Origin: Microbacterium sp. MYb66
GTDB lineage: Bacteria; Actinomycetota; Actinomycetes; Actinomycetales; Microbacteriaceae
Assembly (NCBI RefSeq): GCF_002979435.1
Contig: NZ_PCOV01000003.1
Span: forward strand, 62,001 to 126,000
Direction: 5' to 3'
Length of the DNA: 64,000 nt
The notes under the pieces: generated by a model
What the model saw: the letters and a program-made list of their open reading frames with translations, nothing else
What the model was told of the DNA's origin: nothing
The model's database searches: none
Translations under genes and position numbers: made by a program
Shown here: in pieces, positions 1-7,903 of the stretch
How the letters are laid out: every line of letters starts with the position of its first letter
Numbering within the stretch: the first letter of the stretch is position 1

Positions 1-828
1 ATCACCCGGGCCCTGCTGCCACGGCTCCGGGACGGCGGCATCGAAATCCTCACCGCCGTACCAGTGTGCGGCGATCGTCGCGCCCCGACCGGTGCGCGTC
101 CGCCCGGGCGCGGTCGTCGTGACGCGGGTGCTCGCGCCGAACTGCTCGACCATCGCGAGCAGTCGAGGAGCTTGATGCTGCGCCGCGAACTTTCGGTAGC
201 GCCCCGGGTCGTCGGAGATCCAGTAGGGCCCGGACGCCATCTCGATCGTCACGGTGTGCGGGCCCGGAGCGAGCGGACCGAGGTCATGCGTCGCCGCCGA
301 GGTCTCGGTGCTCAGGTCGCTGTAGCCGGGGCCGAGCAGGCCATCGCCCAGAAGGCGTCCGTCGACGCGCACCTCGACCACGCCGGGAGCCGCGAGGTGA
401 AGGAGTGCACGGGTGTCGGAGGGGTGCGCGTCGACGGCGAGAGCGAACCACACCGTGCGGTCATCACCGTCGGCGCGAGCATCCGCCACGTCGGGATGAG
501 CGATCCACTGGGCACCCGAGGATTCGAGATCCGGTGCCGTCGTGAAGCCGCGCTCGTCGCCCCAGTCCACCCCGCCCGCTCGCTCCACGCCGACCCGCCA
601 GCGCACGAGCCGCGCCGCCGGCCGGGGCACGACGATCGATCGCGCATCGGCGGTCAGCACATGGCGGTTCGCGGCGGGCGCCGAGTCGGGACTCTCGAGC
701 TCGACGATGATCTGGTCGTCGGGTCGCAGTGATCCGTCGGCGATCCAGCTCAACCGCACCGACGACGAGTCGACCCCGAGTGGAGACTCGAGCCCGTTGG
801 CGCGCAGGCGGGAAAAGGTGTTCGGCAT
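1..828 (-). CDS. GH78 alpha-L-rhamnosidase, N-terminal part (cut by left edge)
   Basis: This is the first 276 codons of a gene running off the left edge. GH78 enzymes release terminal alpha-L-rhamnose from glycans and plant glycosides. The visible part has the family's N-terminal accessory beta-domains: an opening module starting MPNTFSRLRANGLESP, then a stretch with GPYWISDDPGRYRKF near residues 210-225. The last visible residues, HWYGGEDFDA, resemble the WxGGExYDAR signature before the catalytic barrel, so the active site lies outside the window. The ATG at 826-828 follows GGAGAACGAGCTG, a fair ribosome site. There is no signal peptide, so a cytoplasmic enzyme is likely. It follows a sugar importer on the same strand but behind a strong hairpin at 855-892, so it may be transcribed only by readthrough. 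The family call is from remembered motifs and is fairly secure. Confidence 0.75.
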   Translation of the reverse strand, partial: MPNTFSRLRANGLESPLGVDSSSVRLSWIADGSLRPDDQIIVELESPDSAPAANRHVLTADARSIVVPRPAARLVRWRVGVERAGGVDWGDERGFTTAPDLESSGAQWIAHPDVADARADGDDRTVWFALAVDAHPSDTRALLHLAAPGVVEVRVDGRLLGDGLLGPGYSDLSTETSAATHDLGPLAPGPHTVTIEMASGPYWISDDPGRYRKFAAQHQAPRLLAMVEQFGASTRVTTTAPGRTRTGRGATIAAHWYGGEDFDAAVPEPWQQGPGD

Positions 829-854
829 CAGCTCGTTCTCCGTGAGGAAGGGGA

Positions 855-892
855 CGTGAGGTGGCGGGCCAGGCACGGCCCGCCACCTCACG
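855..892 (-). terminator. Strong hairpin after the sugar-binding lipoprotein gene
   Basis: A 16-bp perfect GC-rich stem (855-870 with 877-892) and a 6-nt loop sit 2 nt past the stop of the binding-protein gene. There is no clear T-run. It probably attenuates or ends transcription between the importer and the downstream rhamnosidase, or protects the 3' end of the binding-protein mRNA. Confidence 0.7.
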
Positions 893-894
893 GG

Positions 895-2163
895 CTAGTT
901 GTCGGCGAGGTCTTTGGCGAAGGCCGCGTCGAGCCGTTCGGCCGCCGCCTCGGGCGAATCCGAACCGAGGATCACCGTCTGACTCACCTCGTTCAGCTCG
1001 AGCTGCGTCGCCGTTCCCGGCCACCCCTGGTCGGGCCACGATGCCGTCTTGCCGGACACGACGTATTCGAGCACGGTCGCCTGGTTCGGGCTGTCCGGCG
1101 TGAACGAGTCGTTCGGGAGCGAGGGCGCGCCCTTCGACGCGGTCGCGTAGGCGTTCTGAGCGTCCGCGGTGGCGAGGAAGTCGAGGAACACCTTCGCGGC
1201 ATCCTGGTTGTCGGACTTGGCGTTGATACCGAAGCCCGACGAGTCGGCCGCGGCGAGGTAGTTGTCACCGGAGTCGTCGACGGGGAAGGGCGCGATCGAG
1301 AAGGTCGTGCCCTCGGGCGCCACCTCTTCCAGCGACGTCGTGTCGGAGAAGGCGAACGTGGCGAGCGCCTGACCGGTGGCGACCTGCTCGAAGGAGACGT
1401 TCCATTCCGTGCCGGTCGGTCCCTCGTTGAAGCAGCCGGCGGCGAGCATCTCCTGCTGCATGGCGAAGGCGTCGACCCACTCGGAGTCGGCGAAGGACTG
1501 GTCACCCGCCATCTGCTCGACGGTGAAGTCGGGGTTCGGCCCATACACGAGGGGCGCCAGCATGGCGTAGCTCGGGATGGAGCTGCCGCCCTTGAGGAAC
1601 ATCGTGTACGCCACCTTGCCGTTGTCCTTCGCGGCCGCGCACAGTTCGAGCACCTCGGAGTAGGTCTCGGGGATCTCGAGACCGAGCTCCTCCATCGTCT
1701 GGTCGTTGTACACGGGGCCGAGGCCGAGCGCGCCGATGGGCACCGACAGCAGCTTGTCGTCGTTGCTGAAGAGGTTGTTCTGCGTCGGAGACAGCTCGCC
1801 GGCCCACTCGGAACCGCTGAGGTCCACGAGCTGCTTGGCGTCATCGAGTGGAACGACACTCACGACGTTGCCGGCTCCGGGGAAGGTGCGGATGACGTCG
1901 GCCGCGGTACCGGCGGCGAGGGCCGTGCGGATGAAGGTGGGGTAGTCGCTCCCGCCGTCCTGGATCTCGACGGTGACGTCGGGATGTGCCTTCTCGAACT
2001 CGTCGACGACCGCCTGCAGCGGAGCGACGTTGTCGGTGGCGATGGTGAGTGTCTTCTCCTCGCCGGTCGACCCCGTGTTCGCGGGTTCGTCGGACGTCGA
2101 GCAGGCGGTGAGGGCCAGGACGGCGACGATGCCGACAGCCGCGGGTGCACTGCGTTGTAACAT
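895..2163 (-). CDS. Carbohydrate ABC transporter, extracellular binding lipoprotein
   Basis: A 422-residue extracellular solute-binding protein of the sugar-binding family 1 type. It captures a sugar or oligosaccharide outside the membrane and hands it to the two permeases encoded just upstream. The N-terminus is a lipoprotein signal: a hydrophobic stretch at residues 8-20 ends in the lipobox LTAC, with the lipidated Cys at about 21, followed by a Ser/Thr/Glu-rich linker. The body has the usual pattern of a periplasmic-binding-like fold, such as LTIATDNVAPLQAVVDEFEKAHPDV split over the first strand and helix. The ATG at 2161-2163 follows GAGAGGAAAACCCGC. It is the third gene of a permease-permease-binding protein operon. 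The substrate cannot be read from sequence; the adjacent rhamnosidase suggests a rhamnose-containing oligosaccharide. Confidence 0.85.
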   Translation of the reverse strand: MLQRSAPAAVGIVAVLALTACSTSDEPANTGSTGEEKTLTIATDNVAPLQAVVDEFEKAHPDVTVEIQDGGSDYPTFIRTALAAGTAADVIRTFPGAGNVVSVVPLDDAKQLVDLSGSEWAGELSPTQNNLFSNDDKLLSVPIGALGLGPVYNDQTMEELGLEIPETYSEVLELCAAAKDNGKVAYTMFLKGGSSIPSYAMLAPLVYGPNPDFTVEQMAGDQSFADSEWVDAFAMQQEMLAAGCFNEGPTGTEWNVSFEQVATGQALATFAFSDTTSLEEVAPEGTTFSIAPFPVDDSGDNYLAAADSSGFGINAKSDNQDAAKVFLDFLATADAQNAYATASKGAPSLPNDSFTPDSPNQATVLEYVVSGKTASWPDQGWPGTATQLELNEVSQTVILGSDSPEAAAERLDAAFAKDLADN

Positions 2164-2205
2164 GCGGGTTTTCCTCTCGATGGGGCAGGGGGGGTGGCTG
2201 AAGGA

Positions 2206-3030
2206 TCAGCCCTTCAGACCGCCGGCGAAGCCCTGGATGATGTACTTCTGCAGAAGGAAGTACGCGATCAGGATCGGGGCGGCTGAGATCAGGAGGGCGG
2301 CGAATACCGCCGGCCAGTCGGCGTAGTAGGTGCGCACGAATCCGCTGATGCGGACGGGCAGTGTCTCGTTGCCGGTCCCGGAGAGGAACAGCAGCGGGAT
2401 GAAGAAGCTGTTCCAGATCGAGATCACATTGAGGATGGCGACGGTGCCGATCGCGGGGCGCAGCAGCGGAACCACGATGTGCCAGAAGGTCCGGATCGGC
2501 CCGCATCCGTCGAGAGACGCGGCCTCTTCGAAGTCTCGTGGACTCTCGCGCAGGAACATCGTGATGATGAAGACGGCGAATGGGATCGAGCTGCCGGCCC
2601 CGGCGAGGATCACCGAGAGCAGGCTTCCGTTGAGACCGAGGTCGCGCATGCTCAGGAACAGCGGAAGCACTCCCAGCTGCGCGGGCACGACCAGTCCGAT
2701 CATGAAGAGGTAGAACATGCCCCGGGACCAGCGCGAACCGAGTCGCGCCAGCGGATAGGCGGCGAGCGAGGCGGCCACGAGCACCAGCAGGATGCTGGCG
2801 ACGGCCACGACCGCGCTGTTCATGAGCGCGGCACCCAGATGCCCGTCCTCCCACGCGCGACCGAAGTTCTCGACGCTGTACTGACCCGAGATGACGAACG
2901 CCCCTGTCGGGTTGTGCGGCGCCTTGAGCGAGAGGTTGACGAGGGCGAAGAGGGGGAGCAGGAAGATCGCCGCCAGCGCCCAGAGGGCGATCTCGAGGGT
3001 GAGGGTGCGACCCGTGTATCTGTTGATCAT
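2206..3030 (-). CDS. Carbohydrate ABC transporter permease (MalG type)
   Basis: A 274-residue inner-membrane permease of the binding-protein-dependent type. It starts MINRYTGRTLTLEIALW and has six predicted membrane segments, the first at about residues 10-32. The EAA loop that contacts the ATPase is seen as EEAASLDGCGPIRTFWHIVVPLLRP near residues 180-205. The length and the C-terminal QKYIIQGFAGGLKG ending are typical of MalG-type subunits. Its ATG overlaps the stop of the upstream permease (ATGA, 3027-3030), so the two are translationally coupled. No ATPase gene lies in this operon. Such actinobacterial importers usually share an MsiK-type ATPase encoded elsewhere, which I infer here. Confidence 0.88.
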   Translation of the reverse strand: MINRYTGRTLTLEIALWALAAIFLLPLFALVNLSLKAPHNPTGAFVISGQYSVENFGRAWEDGHLGAALMNSAVVAVASILLVLVAASLAAYPLARLGSRWSRGMFYLFMIGLVVPAQLGVLPLFLSMRDLGLNGSLLSVILAGAGSSIPFAVFIITMFLRESPRDFEEAASLDGCGPIRTFWHIVVPLLRPAIGTVAILNVISIWNSFFIPLLFLSGTGNETLPVRISGFVRTYYADWPAVFAALLISAAPILIAYFLLQKYIIQGFAGGLKG

Positions 3031-3962
3031 CGGTCGACCTGCTTCGAGGTGAGGCGGTACTGCACGGTGGCGAGCACCGCGACGACGATCGCCATCACCG
3101 TGGCGAGGGCGGTGGCGTAGGGCACGTCGCCTCCTTGGAATCCGACTTTGTACACGACCGTCGAGATGGTCTCCGTGGCCCGTGCGGGTCCGCCGCCCGT
3201 CATCGCGTAGACCTGGTCGAACTGGGCCAGGCCGTTGATGAGGGTCAGGAGCAGGTTGATGACGACCGCGCCGTTGATGAGCGGGAGCACCACGGAGAAG
3301 AATCGGCGCACGGGTCCGGCACCGTCGATCACCGCGGCCTCGATCACCTCGGAAGGCAGCGCCTTGAGCCCGGCGAGGTAGATCACCATCGAGAAGCCCG
3401 TGAACTGCCAGAGGTACGCGACGCAGACGGCGCCGAGGGCGAACTGCGGGTCGCCGAGCCAGTTCTGCTGCAGCGAGTCGAGCCCGAGGGCTCCGAGCAC
3501 AGCGTTGACGCCGCCCGTCGGCGCGAGGAGGTAGCTCCAGATGTAGCCGCAGACCAGCGGGGTCAGCACGACGGGGGCGAAGAAGATCGTGCGCAGCAGC
3601 CCGCCGCTCTTGACGACGGTGTTGAGTGCCAGCGCGAGCAGCAGGCCGAGTCCGTTCTGCAGGATCATCGTGACCGCCGCGAACACGAACGTGTTCACCA
3701 GGGCTGCTGTCGCGAGGGGATCCGTGAACACCTCGACGAAGTTTCCGAAACCGATGAAGTCGAAGTCGGCGCTGATCCCGTCCCAGTCGGAGAACGCGAA
3801 GAGGGTGCCGCGCGCCGAGGGCACGAGCGTGACGAACGCGTAGAGAACGAGCGCCGGAACGATGAACCAGAGGGGGACGTGCGCACCCCGCCACCGCCGC
3901 CGACGAGCGGGTGCGAAGGCACTCCCCGCCGGTGGTGCGGTCTTCTGTTCGGCATTGAACAT
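3027..3962 (-). CDS. Carbohydrate ABC transporter permease (MalF type)
   Basis: A 311-residue permease with six membrane segments; the first is WFIVPALVLYAFVTLVP at about residues 33-49. The EAA loop is seen as EAAVIDGAGPVRRFFSVVLP. It pairs with the MalG-type permease it overlaps by 4 nt. I chose the ATG at 3960-3962, which has AGGGAG about 10 nt upstream. An in-frame TTG at 4016 would add 18 residues but has no better ribosome site. It is the first gene of the importer operon and diverges from the AraC-type regulator gene across about 160 nt, the likely promoter and operator region for both. Confidence 0.87.
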   Translation of the reverse strand: MFNAEQKTAPPAGSAFAPARRRRWRGAHVPLWFIVPALVLYAFVTLVPSARGTLFAFSDWDGISADFDFIGFGNFVEVFTDPLATAALVNTFVFAAVTMILQNGLGLLLALALNTVVKSGGLLRTIFFAPVVLTPLVCGYIWSYLLAPTGGVNAVLGALGLDSLQQNWLGDPQFALGAVCVAYLWQFTGFSMVIYLAGLKALPSEVIEAAVIDGAGPVRRFFSVVLPLINGAVVINLLLTLINGLAQFDQVYAMTGGGPARATETISTVVYKVGFQGGDVPYATALATVMAIVVAVLATVQYRLTSKQVDR

Positions 3963-4120
3963 GCGTGTACGGCTCCCTGACTCTCTCGCGTCGTCGCTCA
4001 GCGGTGATATCGACAATCCTGTCCGGCGCCGAGGGGTCGTGCCAGGACGATGCTGTTCATCACTAGCACGATCCTCGCAGGTGTCTTCCGCGACGCCGTC
4101 CGCTGTGCCAGGGTGAGCGG

Positions 4121-4987
4121 GTGGTTGTCCGCTACCCCTCCATCCAGCGCTACGAGGTCTTCCGGGCCGGTGCCCTTCCGATCGCCTCGAACGACGTGCC
4201 CGCGCTTGGCGGGATCCCCGAGCACACGCACGACTACCTGGAGATCGCGGTGGTGTCGCGGGGAACAGGCGTGCATGTGACGCGCGAGGGTCGGCTCCCG
4301 ATCCGCCGCGGCTCGGTGATCATCATCCGTCCTGGATCGTGGCATGCCTATCGAGACACCGATGACCTCTGGACCTTCAACCTCTATCTGGCTCCGGAGC
4401 TCCTGCTTCGCGAGCTCTCCTGGATCGTCGAGTATCCCGATCTCGCGCGCGCTCTGCTCGGCGGCGAACCCAATCTCGGCGAGTTCGACGAGGAGTCGTG
4501 CGCGCGGGTTCTGGGCTGGCTCGAGCAGATCATGCAGCACTCGCGCACGCCGCACGCCCCGACGCTGATCGGATTGGCGACGTGCGTGCTCGACTCGTTC
4601 AGCGCTCTCGCCCTCTCGCCGCAGCCGGCGACGGATAGCACGATCGCGCGCGCCGTCATCACGATGATGAATCTCATGCAGGACGACCTCAGCGCCCGCT
4701 GGACGATCGCCGACCTGAGCAGGGCCGCGAACTTCTCCCCCGCGGTGGTGCATCGAGTGTTCAAGACGCATGTGGGCATCTCGCCCATGGCGTGGCTCAC
4801 CCGTGCCCGAGGTGAGGCCGCGGCGACACAGCTCGCCCTCACGGACAAGAACGTCTCGGAGGTCGGCCAAGCCGTCGGGTGGGACGACGCGAACTACGCG
4901 AGCCGGCGGTTCCGCTCGCTGTACGGCCTCACCCCCAGCGAGTATCGGAGCCGTTTCCAACGGGAGGATGCCTCGATACTCCGCTGA
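4121..4987 (+). CDS. AraC-family transcriptional regulator
   Basis: A 288-residue regulator with a cupin-like sugar-sensing N-terminus and a C-terminal double helix-turn-helix. The cupin pattern is seen at about residues 29-85 (PEHTHDYLEIAVVSRGTG, then RGSVIIIRPGSWHAY). The AraC DNA-binding domain spans about residues 185-280, with WTIADLSRAANFS as the first helix-turn-helix and VSEVGQAVGWDDANYASRRF followed by YGLTPSEYR as the conserved second. The start is GTG at 4121; a second GTG in frame does not change the call. It diverges from the sugar importer operon and most likely activates it in response to the imported sugar or a breakdown product. It converges with the SDR gene. Confidence 0.88.
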   Translation: MVVRYPSIQRYEVFRAGALPIASNDVPALGGIPEHTHDYLEIAVVSRGTGVHVTREGRLPIRRGSVIIIRPGSWHAYRDTDDLWTFNLYLAPELLLRELSWIVEYPDLARALLGGEPNLGEFDEESCARVLGWLEQIMQHSRTPHAPTLIGLATCVLDSFSALALSPQPATDSTIARAVITMMNLMQDDLSARWTIADLSRAANFSPAVVHRVFKTHVGISPMAWLTRARGEAAATQLALTDKNVSEVGQAVGWDDANYASRRFRSLYGLTPSEYRSRFQREDASILR

Positions 4988-5027
4988 CTCGAGCCCGAGT
5001 CGACCTCGCCCCGATCGAGCAACGCGG

Positions 5028-5822
5028 TCACTCCCCGCGGAACCGCGCCTCCAGCGCCGGGTCGACCGTGACGTCGCCGAAGGATGCCGTCCACGCCCCG
5101 TCGACCGCGATGGATTCGCCGCTGAGGTACGGCGCCTCGGACGAGAGGAGGAAGGCGGTCACCGCAGCGATCTCCTCCGCACGAGCGATGCGGCCCATGG
5201 GCGGCCCCTCGGCGAGCCCGCGCTCCTCGGCAGCCGGATCGGGGGCGGCGGCGATCTTCGCCTCGAGGTGCGGGGTGCGCACTCCGCCCGGTGCCACCGT
5301 GTTGGCTCGGATGCCGAGTCGGCCGTAGCTCACCGCCACGCTGCGGGTCAGCGCGTCGATGCCGCCCTTGGTGAACTCGTAAGCCGCGTGGTGAGGGTGG
5401 CTGGCGCGACCGTGGATCGAGCCGACGTTGACGATCGCGCCCGGGATGCCCTGGTCGATGAAGGCCGAGACAGCGGTCGAGCATCCCCAGATGTAGCCGA
5501 AGCCGTTGATGTCGAGGATCTCGCGCACGACGCTCTCATCGAGCTCGTGCAACGGCGTGTGCTTCGTGATGCCGGCGTTGTTGACCCATCCGGCCAGGGG
5601 CGCTCGGGCGATCGCCGCCTCCGCGGCCCGCTGGTGGACGGCGCGGTCGGAGGCATCGCCGAGCACGACCTCGGCCACGACGCCCTCTTCGAGGGTGCCT
5701 GAGCCGGGGGAACGCTCCAGGCCCACGACGATCCAGCCGTCGGCGGTCAGTCGCTCGGCGATGGCGCGCCCGATGCCCTTCCCGCTGCCGGTCACCACGA
5801 CACTGCGTGCGGATTCGGTCAT
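5028..5822 (-). CDS. SDR-family oxidoreductase
   Basis: A 264-residue classical short-chain dehydrogenase using NAD(P). The Rossmann nucleotide motif TGSGKGIG is at residues 11-18 and NNAG follows about 70 residues later. The catalytic triad is visible as a Ser in NVGSIHGRA and the YEFTK box (Tyr, three residues, Lys). The C-terminal SGESIAVDGAWT is the usual SDR end motif. The ATG at 5820-5822 follows AAAGGGACAGATC; a longer reading to 5897 is unsupported. The substrate is unknown. Placement beside a rhamnosidase and sugar importer would fit a sugar dehydrogenase such as L-rhamnose 1-dehydrogenase, but that is only contextual. A perfect 12-bp palindrome lies upstream at 5898-5909. Confidence 0.88.
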   Translation of the reverse strand: MTESARSVVVTGSGKGIGRAIAERLTADGWIVVGLERSPGSGTLEEGVVAEVVLGDASDRAVHQRAAEAAIARAPLAGWVNNAGITKHTPLHELDESVVREILDINGFGYIWGCSTAVSAFIDQGIPGAIVNVGSIHGRASHPHHAAYEFTKGGIDALTRSVAVSYGRLGIRANTVAPGGVRTPHLEAKIAAAPDPAAEERGLAEGPPMGRIARAEEIAAVTAFLLSSEAPYLSGESIAVDGAWTASFGDVTVDPALEARFRGE

Positions 5823-5897
5823 GATCTGTCCCTTTCGACGGTGAAGACGGTCGGATCGGTGCGGGCGGCGGTGGTCATGCGCCTCGCGAACGGCCAT

Positions 5898-5909
5898 TTG
5901 CTATAGCAA
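5898..5909. promoter_or_regulatory. Perfect 12-bp palindrome upstream of the SDR gene
   Basis: TTGCTATAGCAA is a perfect palindrome 76 nt upstream of the SDR start, in an otherwise GC-rich intergenic region. Its form suits a dimeric repressor. No cognate regulator is identified: neither the AraC nor the LacI protein nearby is clearly implied. Confidence 0.45.
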
Positions 5910-6068
5910 GAACGAGCATAGTCGGTGAATCCGTCTCCCCCGGGTCGCATCCGCCGCGACGGCGGTAACATCCGGGAATGATCGCAGGAGTCGCCGCGCG
6001 GTTCGGGCTGTGTCGTCGCGGATCTCATGCCGATGGAACCGGATCGCGCCGAGCGACGGATACCTAGT

Positions 6069-6695
6069 GTGAGCAACGACAACGACATCATCCGCGAATC
6101 GATCGAGGCCGCGGAGAGATTCTCCGAGATCTTCGAACGACATATCGGCGCGGTCTCCGCGTATGTCGCCCGCCGCGTCGGGCCGGAGGCGAGCGACGAC
6201 ATCGTGAGCGAGACCTTCCTGATCGCGTTCCGCAAGCGCCGGCGCTTCGACCTCACCCGGCCGTCTGCACTGCCGTGGCTGATGGGCATCGCCACGAACG
6301 TGCTCGGTCAGCACCGCAGAGCCCAGGCACAGCACTGGCGTGTCCTTCAGGCGTCCTTCGCCCAGAGCGACCGGATCGCCACGGACGACCTCGACCGATC
6401 GTCCGCACAGCTCGATGCGGCGGGTGAGATCGAACGCCTCTACCCGCGGATCGCCGCCCTGTCCGCCCGCGATCGCGAGGTCCTCTTCCTCCACGCCTGG
6501 GGAGACCTCACCTACGAGCAGATCGCGGCCGCGCTGCGGATCCCGGTCGGCACGGTCCGATCGAGGCTGAGCCGCATCCGAGCGAAACTCGCGGCACCAC
6601 CGCCGTCTCCCCCGCCGGGCACCCGACCCCAGCCCCGCCCCGCGACCGCACGCATCCGACTTGCTGAGAAAGAGATCATCCATGGACGTCCTTGA
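6069..6695 (+). CDS. ECF-type RNA polymerase sigma factor
   Basis: A 208-residue group 4 sigma factor with only regions 2 and 4. Region 2 is seen as EIFERHIGAVSAYVARRVG through DDIVSETFLIAFRKRRRF; region 4 as LSARDREVLFLHAWGDLTYEQIAAALRIPVGTVRSRLSRIRAKL, whose helix-turn-helix reads the -35 element. I chose the GTG at 6069 (SNDNDIIRES follows). It lies close to a TACCTAGT sequence and could be nearly leaderless. An ATG at 6027 is the alternative and would add 14 residues. The stop overlaps the next gene by 14 nt, so the two form one unit. The Pro- and Arg-rich tail past region 4 may be unstructured. Confidence 0.87.
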   Translation: MSNDNDIIRESIEAAERFSEIFERHIGAVSAYVARRVGPEASDDIVSETFLIAFRKRRRFDLTRPSALPWLMGIATNVLGQHRRAQAQHWRVLQASFAQSDRIATDDLDRSSAQLDAAGEIERLYPRIAALSARDREVLFLHAWGDLTYEQIAAALRIPVGTVRSRLSRIRAKLAAPPPSPPPGTRPQPRPATARIRLAEKEIIHGRP

Positions 6696-7800
6696 CACGG
6701 TGCGCGAGATGAAGCCCACCTACCCCACGTCGTCGCAGGTTCCCCGTCGTGCCCTCCACCAGGCGATCGGCCGCTCGAGACGCCGCCGCCCCGTCGGCCG
6801 GATCGTCGCGGCATCTCTGGCCGGCACGGCCGTCGCCGCCGTCGCGATCACCGCCACCGCGCTCATCCCGCCGGGGATCGTCGGTGAGCCGCAGGCCGCC
6901 TCCGCGTCGACGTACCTGAACGAGACCGCTGCCTCCATCCGCGCTGCGGTCGCCGAGCCGATGGAGGTGACCATCACGACCCGGCACCTGGGCATGATCG
7001 GCGGTCCGAACGAGAAGTTCCCGCCCTTCGGCAACCTCCGAACGGATGCGACTGCCGCCGTCGTCACCGAATCGGGAGCGACGTACCGCAGCGCACCGGA
7101 CGGAACCTACTCCCTGACCTCTCGCACGGACTTCCACGCCGCGGATCTCTACGGCGACGAGACAGCGGTCGAGAAGGCATGGACGGACTACTACGGCTCG
7201 TCGTACCCGATCGGCGCCCCGCCCGTGACGTCGACCGACGTCGACCCGGGAGACCCCGACGGCTGGCTTCCCGTCCCCACCGCCGACTTCCCCACCGATC
7301 CGGCCACGTTCCTCGCCGCCTGGAAGACCGGCATGGAGGCGCAGCTGATCGCGGAGAAGGCGGAGGCGGCGAAGCTCGTCCCCACCGGCGACCCCGAGAC
7401 GAGCGGCGTCTACGACGGCATCGAGGAGCGCCTCGCGGTTCCCGCCGCCGAGCACATGCTGGACGAGCTCGGGCATTCGGTGCCCATCCTGATCGCTTCC
7501 CCGGAGTATCGCGCGACGTTCCTCGAGGCGCTCGCGCTGGCCGACGGGATCACGGTCGAAGAGGATGCCACGGCGAACAAGGTTCTCGTCTACGAGAACG
7601 ACGACGCCCGGTTCCGCCTCACGGTCAATCCCGAGGCCGGTTCCATCGTCGCGATCGAGAAGTTCCTGCTTCGCGTCCTCCCGGAGCCGTGGGACAACCA
7701 CACGAAAGACGACCCGCTCGTCGAGGTCGGCTCGGCGCCCTTCCTGCCGGCGGAGGTCCCGGACTACGCGGCCTCCTTCACGTCGGTGCCCTTGGGCTGA
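6682..7800 (+). CDS. CU044_5270-type membrane protein, partner of the ECF sigma factor
   Basis: A 372-residue protein beginning MDVLDTVREMKP. It has a cytoplasmic N-terminus of about 45 residues, one membrane segment (IVAASLAGTAVAAVAITATALIP split at about 43-65) and a long outer domain. This is the architecture of the actinobacterial CU044_5270 family, repeatedly found just after ECF sigma genes and thought to regulate them. An anti-sigma role is therefore likely, but no zinc HxxxCxxC motif is visible at the N-terminus. The ATG at 6682 has GAGAAAGAG upstream and lies inside the end of the sigma gene. A strong hairpin follows at 7822-7860. Confidence 0.7.
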   Translation: MDVLDTVREMKPTYPTSSQVPRRALHQAIGRSRRRRPVGRIVAASLAGTAVAAVAITATALIPPGIVGEPQAASASTYLNETAASIRAAVAEPMEVTITTRHLGMIGGPNEKFPPFGNLRTDATAAVVTESGATYRSAPDGTYSLTSRTDFHAADLYGDETAVEKAWTDYYGSSYPIGAPPVTSTDVDPGDPDGWLPVPTADFPTDPATFLAAWKTGMEAQLIAEKAEAAKLVPTGDPETSGVYDGIEERLAVPAAEHMLDELGHSVPILIASPEYRATFLEALALADGITVEEDATANKVLVYENDDARFRLTVNPEAGSIVAIEKFLLRVLPEPWDNHTKDDPLVEVGSAPFLPAEVPDYAASFTSVPLG

Positions 7801-7821
7801 CGTTCGAACGGTCGCACCCGA

Positions 7822-7860
7822 GTGCCCTCCTCACCCTGCGACGTCGGGTGAGGAGGGCAC
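7822..7860 (+). terminator. Terminator after the sigma factor unit
   Basis: A 15-bp perfect stem (7822-7836 with 7846-7860) with a 9-nt loop separates the sigma factor unit from the lacI-type gene. Confidence 0.75.
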
Positions 7861-7861
7861 G

Positions 7862-7889
7862 TTGCCGTTCGCGGCGAAACGTTTAGACT
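7862..7889 (+). promoter_or_regulatory. Promoter of the LacI-type regulator gene with overlapping operator
   Basis: A -35-like TTGCCG at 7862-7867 and a -10-like TAGACT at 7884-7889 are 16 nt apart. The LacI-type operator CGAAACGTTTAG (7875-7886) sits in the spacer and covers the -10. It differs at one base from the perfect palindrome at 15747-15758. Start codons lie 15 nt downstream of the -10, leaving a very short leader. The layout suggests autorepression. Confidence 0.55.
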
Positions 7890-7903
7890 CATCGTGAGGT
7901 GAT

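Noticed and set aside
1841..2854. 337-codon minus-strand frame and other long frames over the importer genes
   Set aside because: Very rich in Arg/Pro/His/Gly, no ribosome site, and overlapped by genes with clear family motifs. High GC produces such shadows throughout the window.
2206..3894. A single 562-residue fused permease
   Set aside because: The first 290 codons are a shadow frame. The MalG-type protein begins at the ATG at 3030, coupled to the preceding gene by ATGA.
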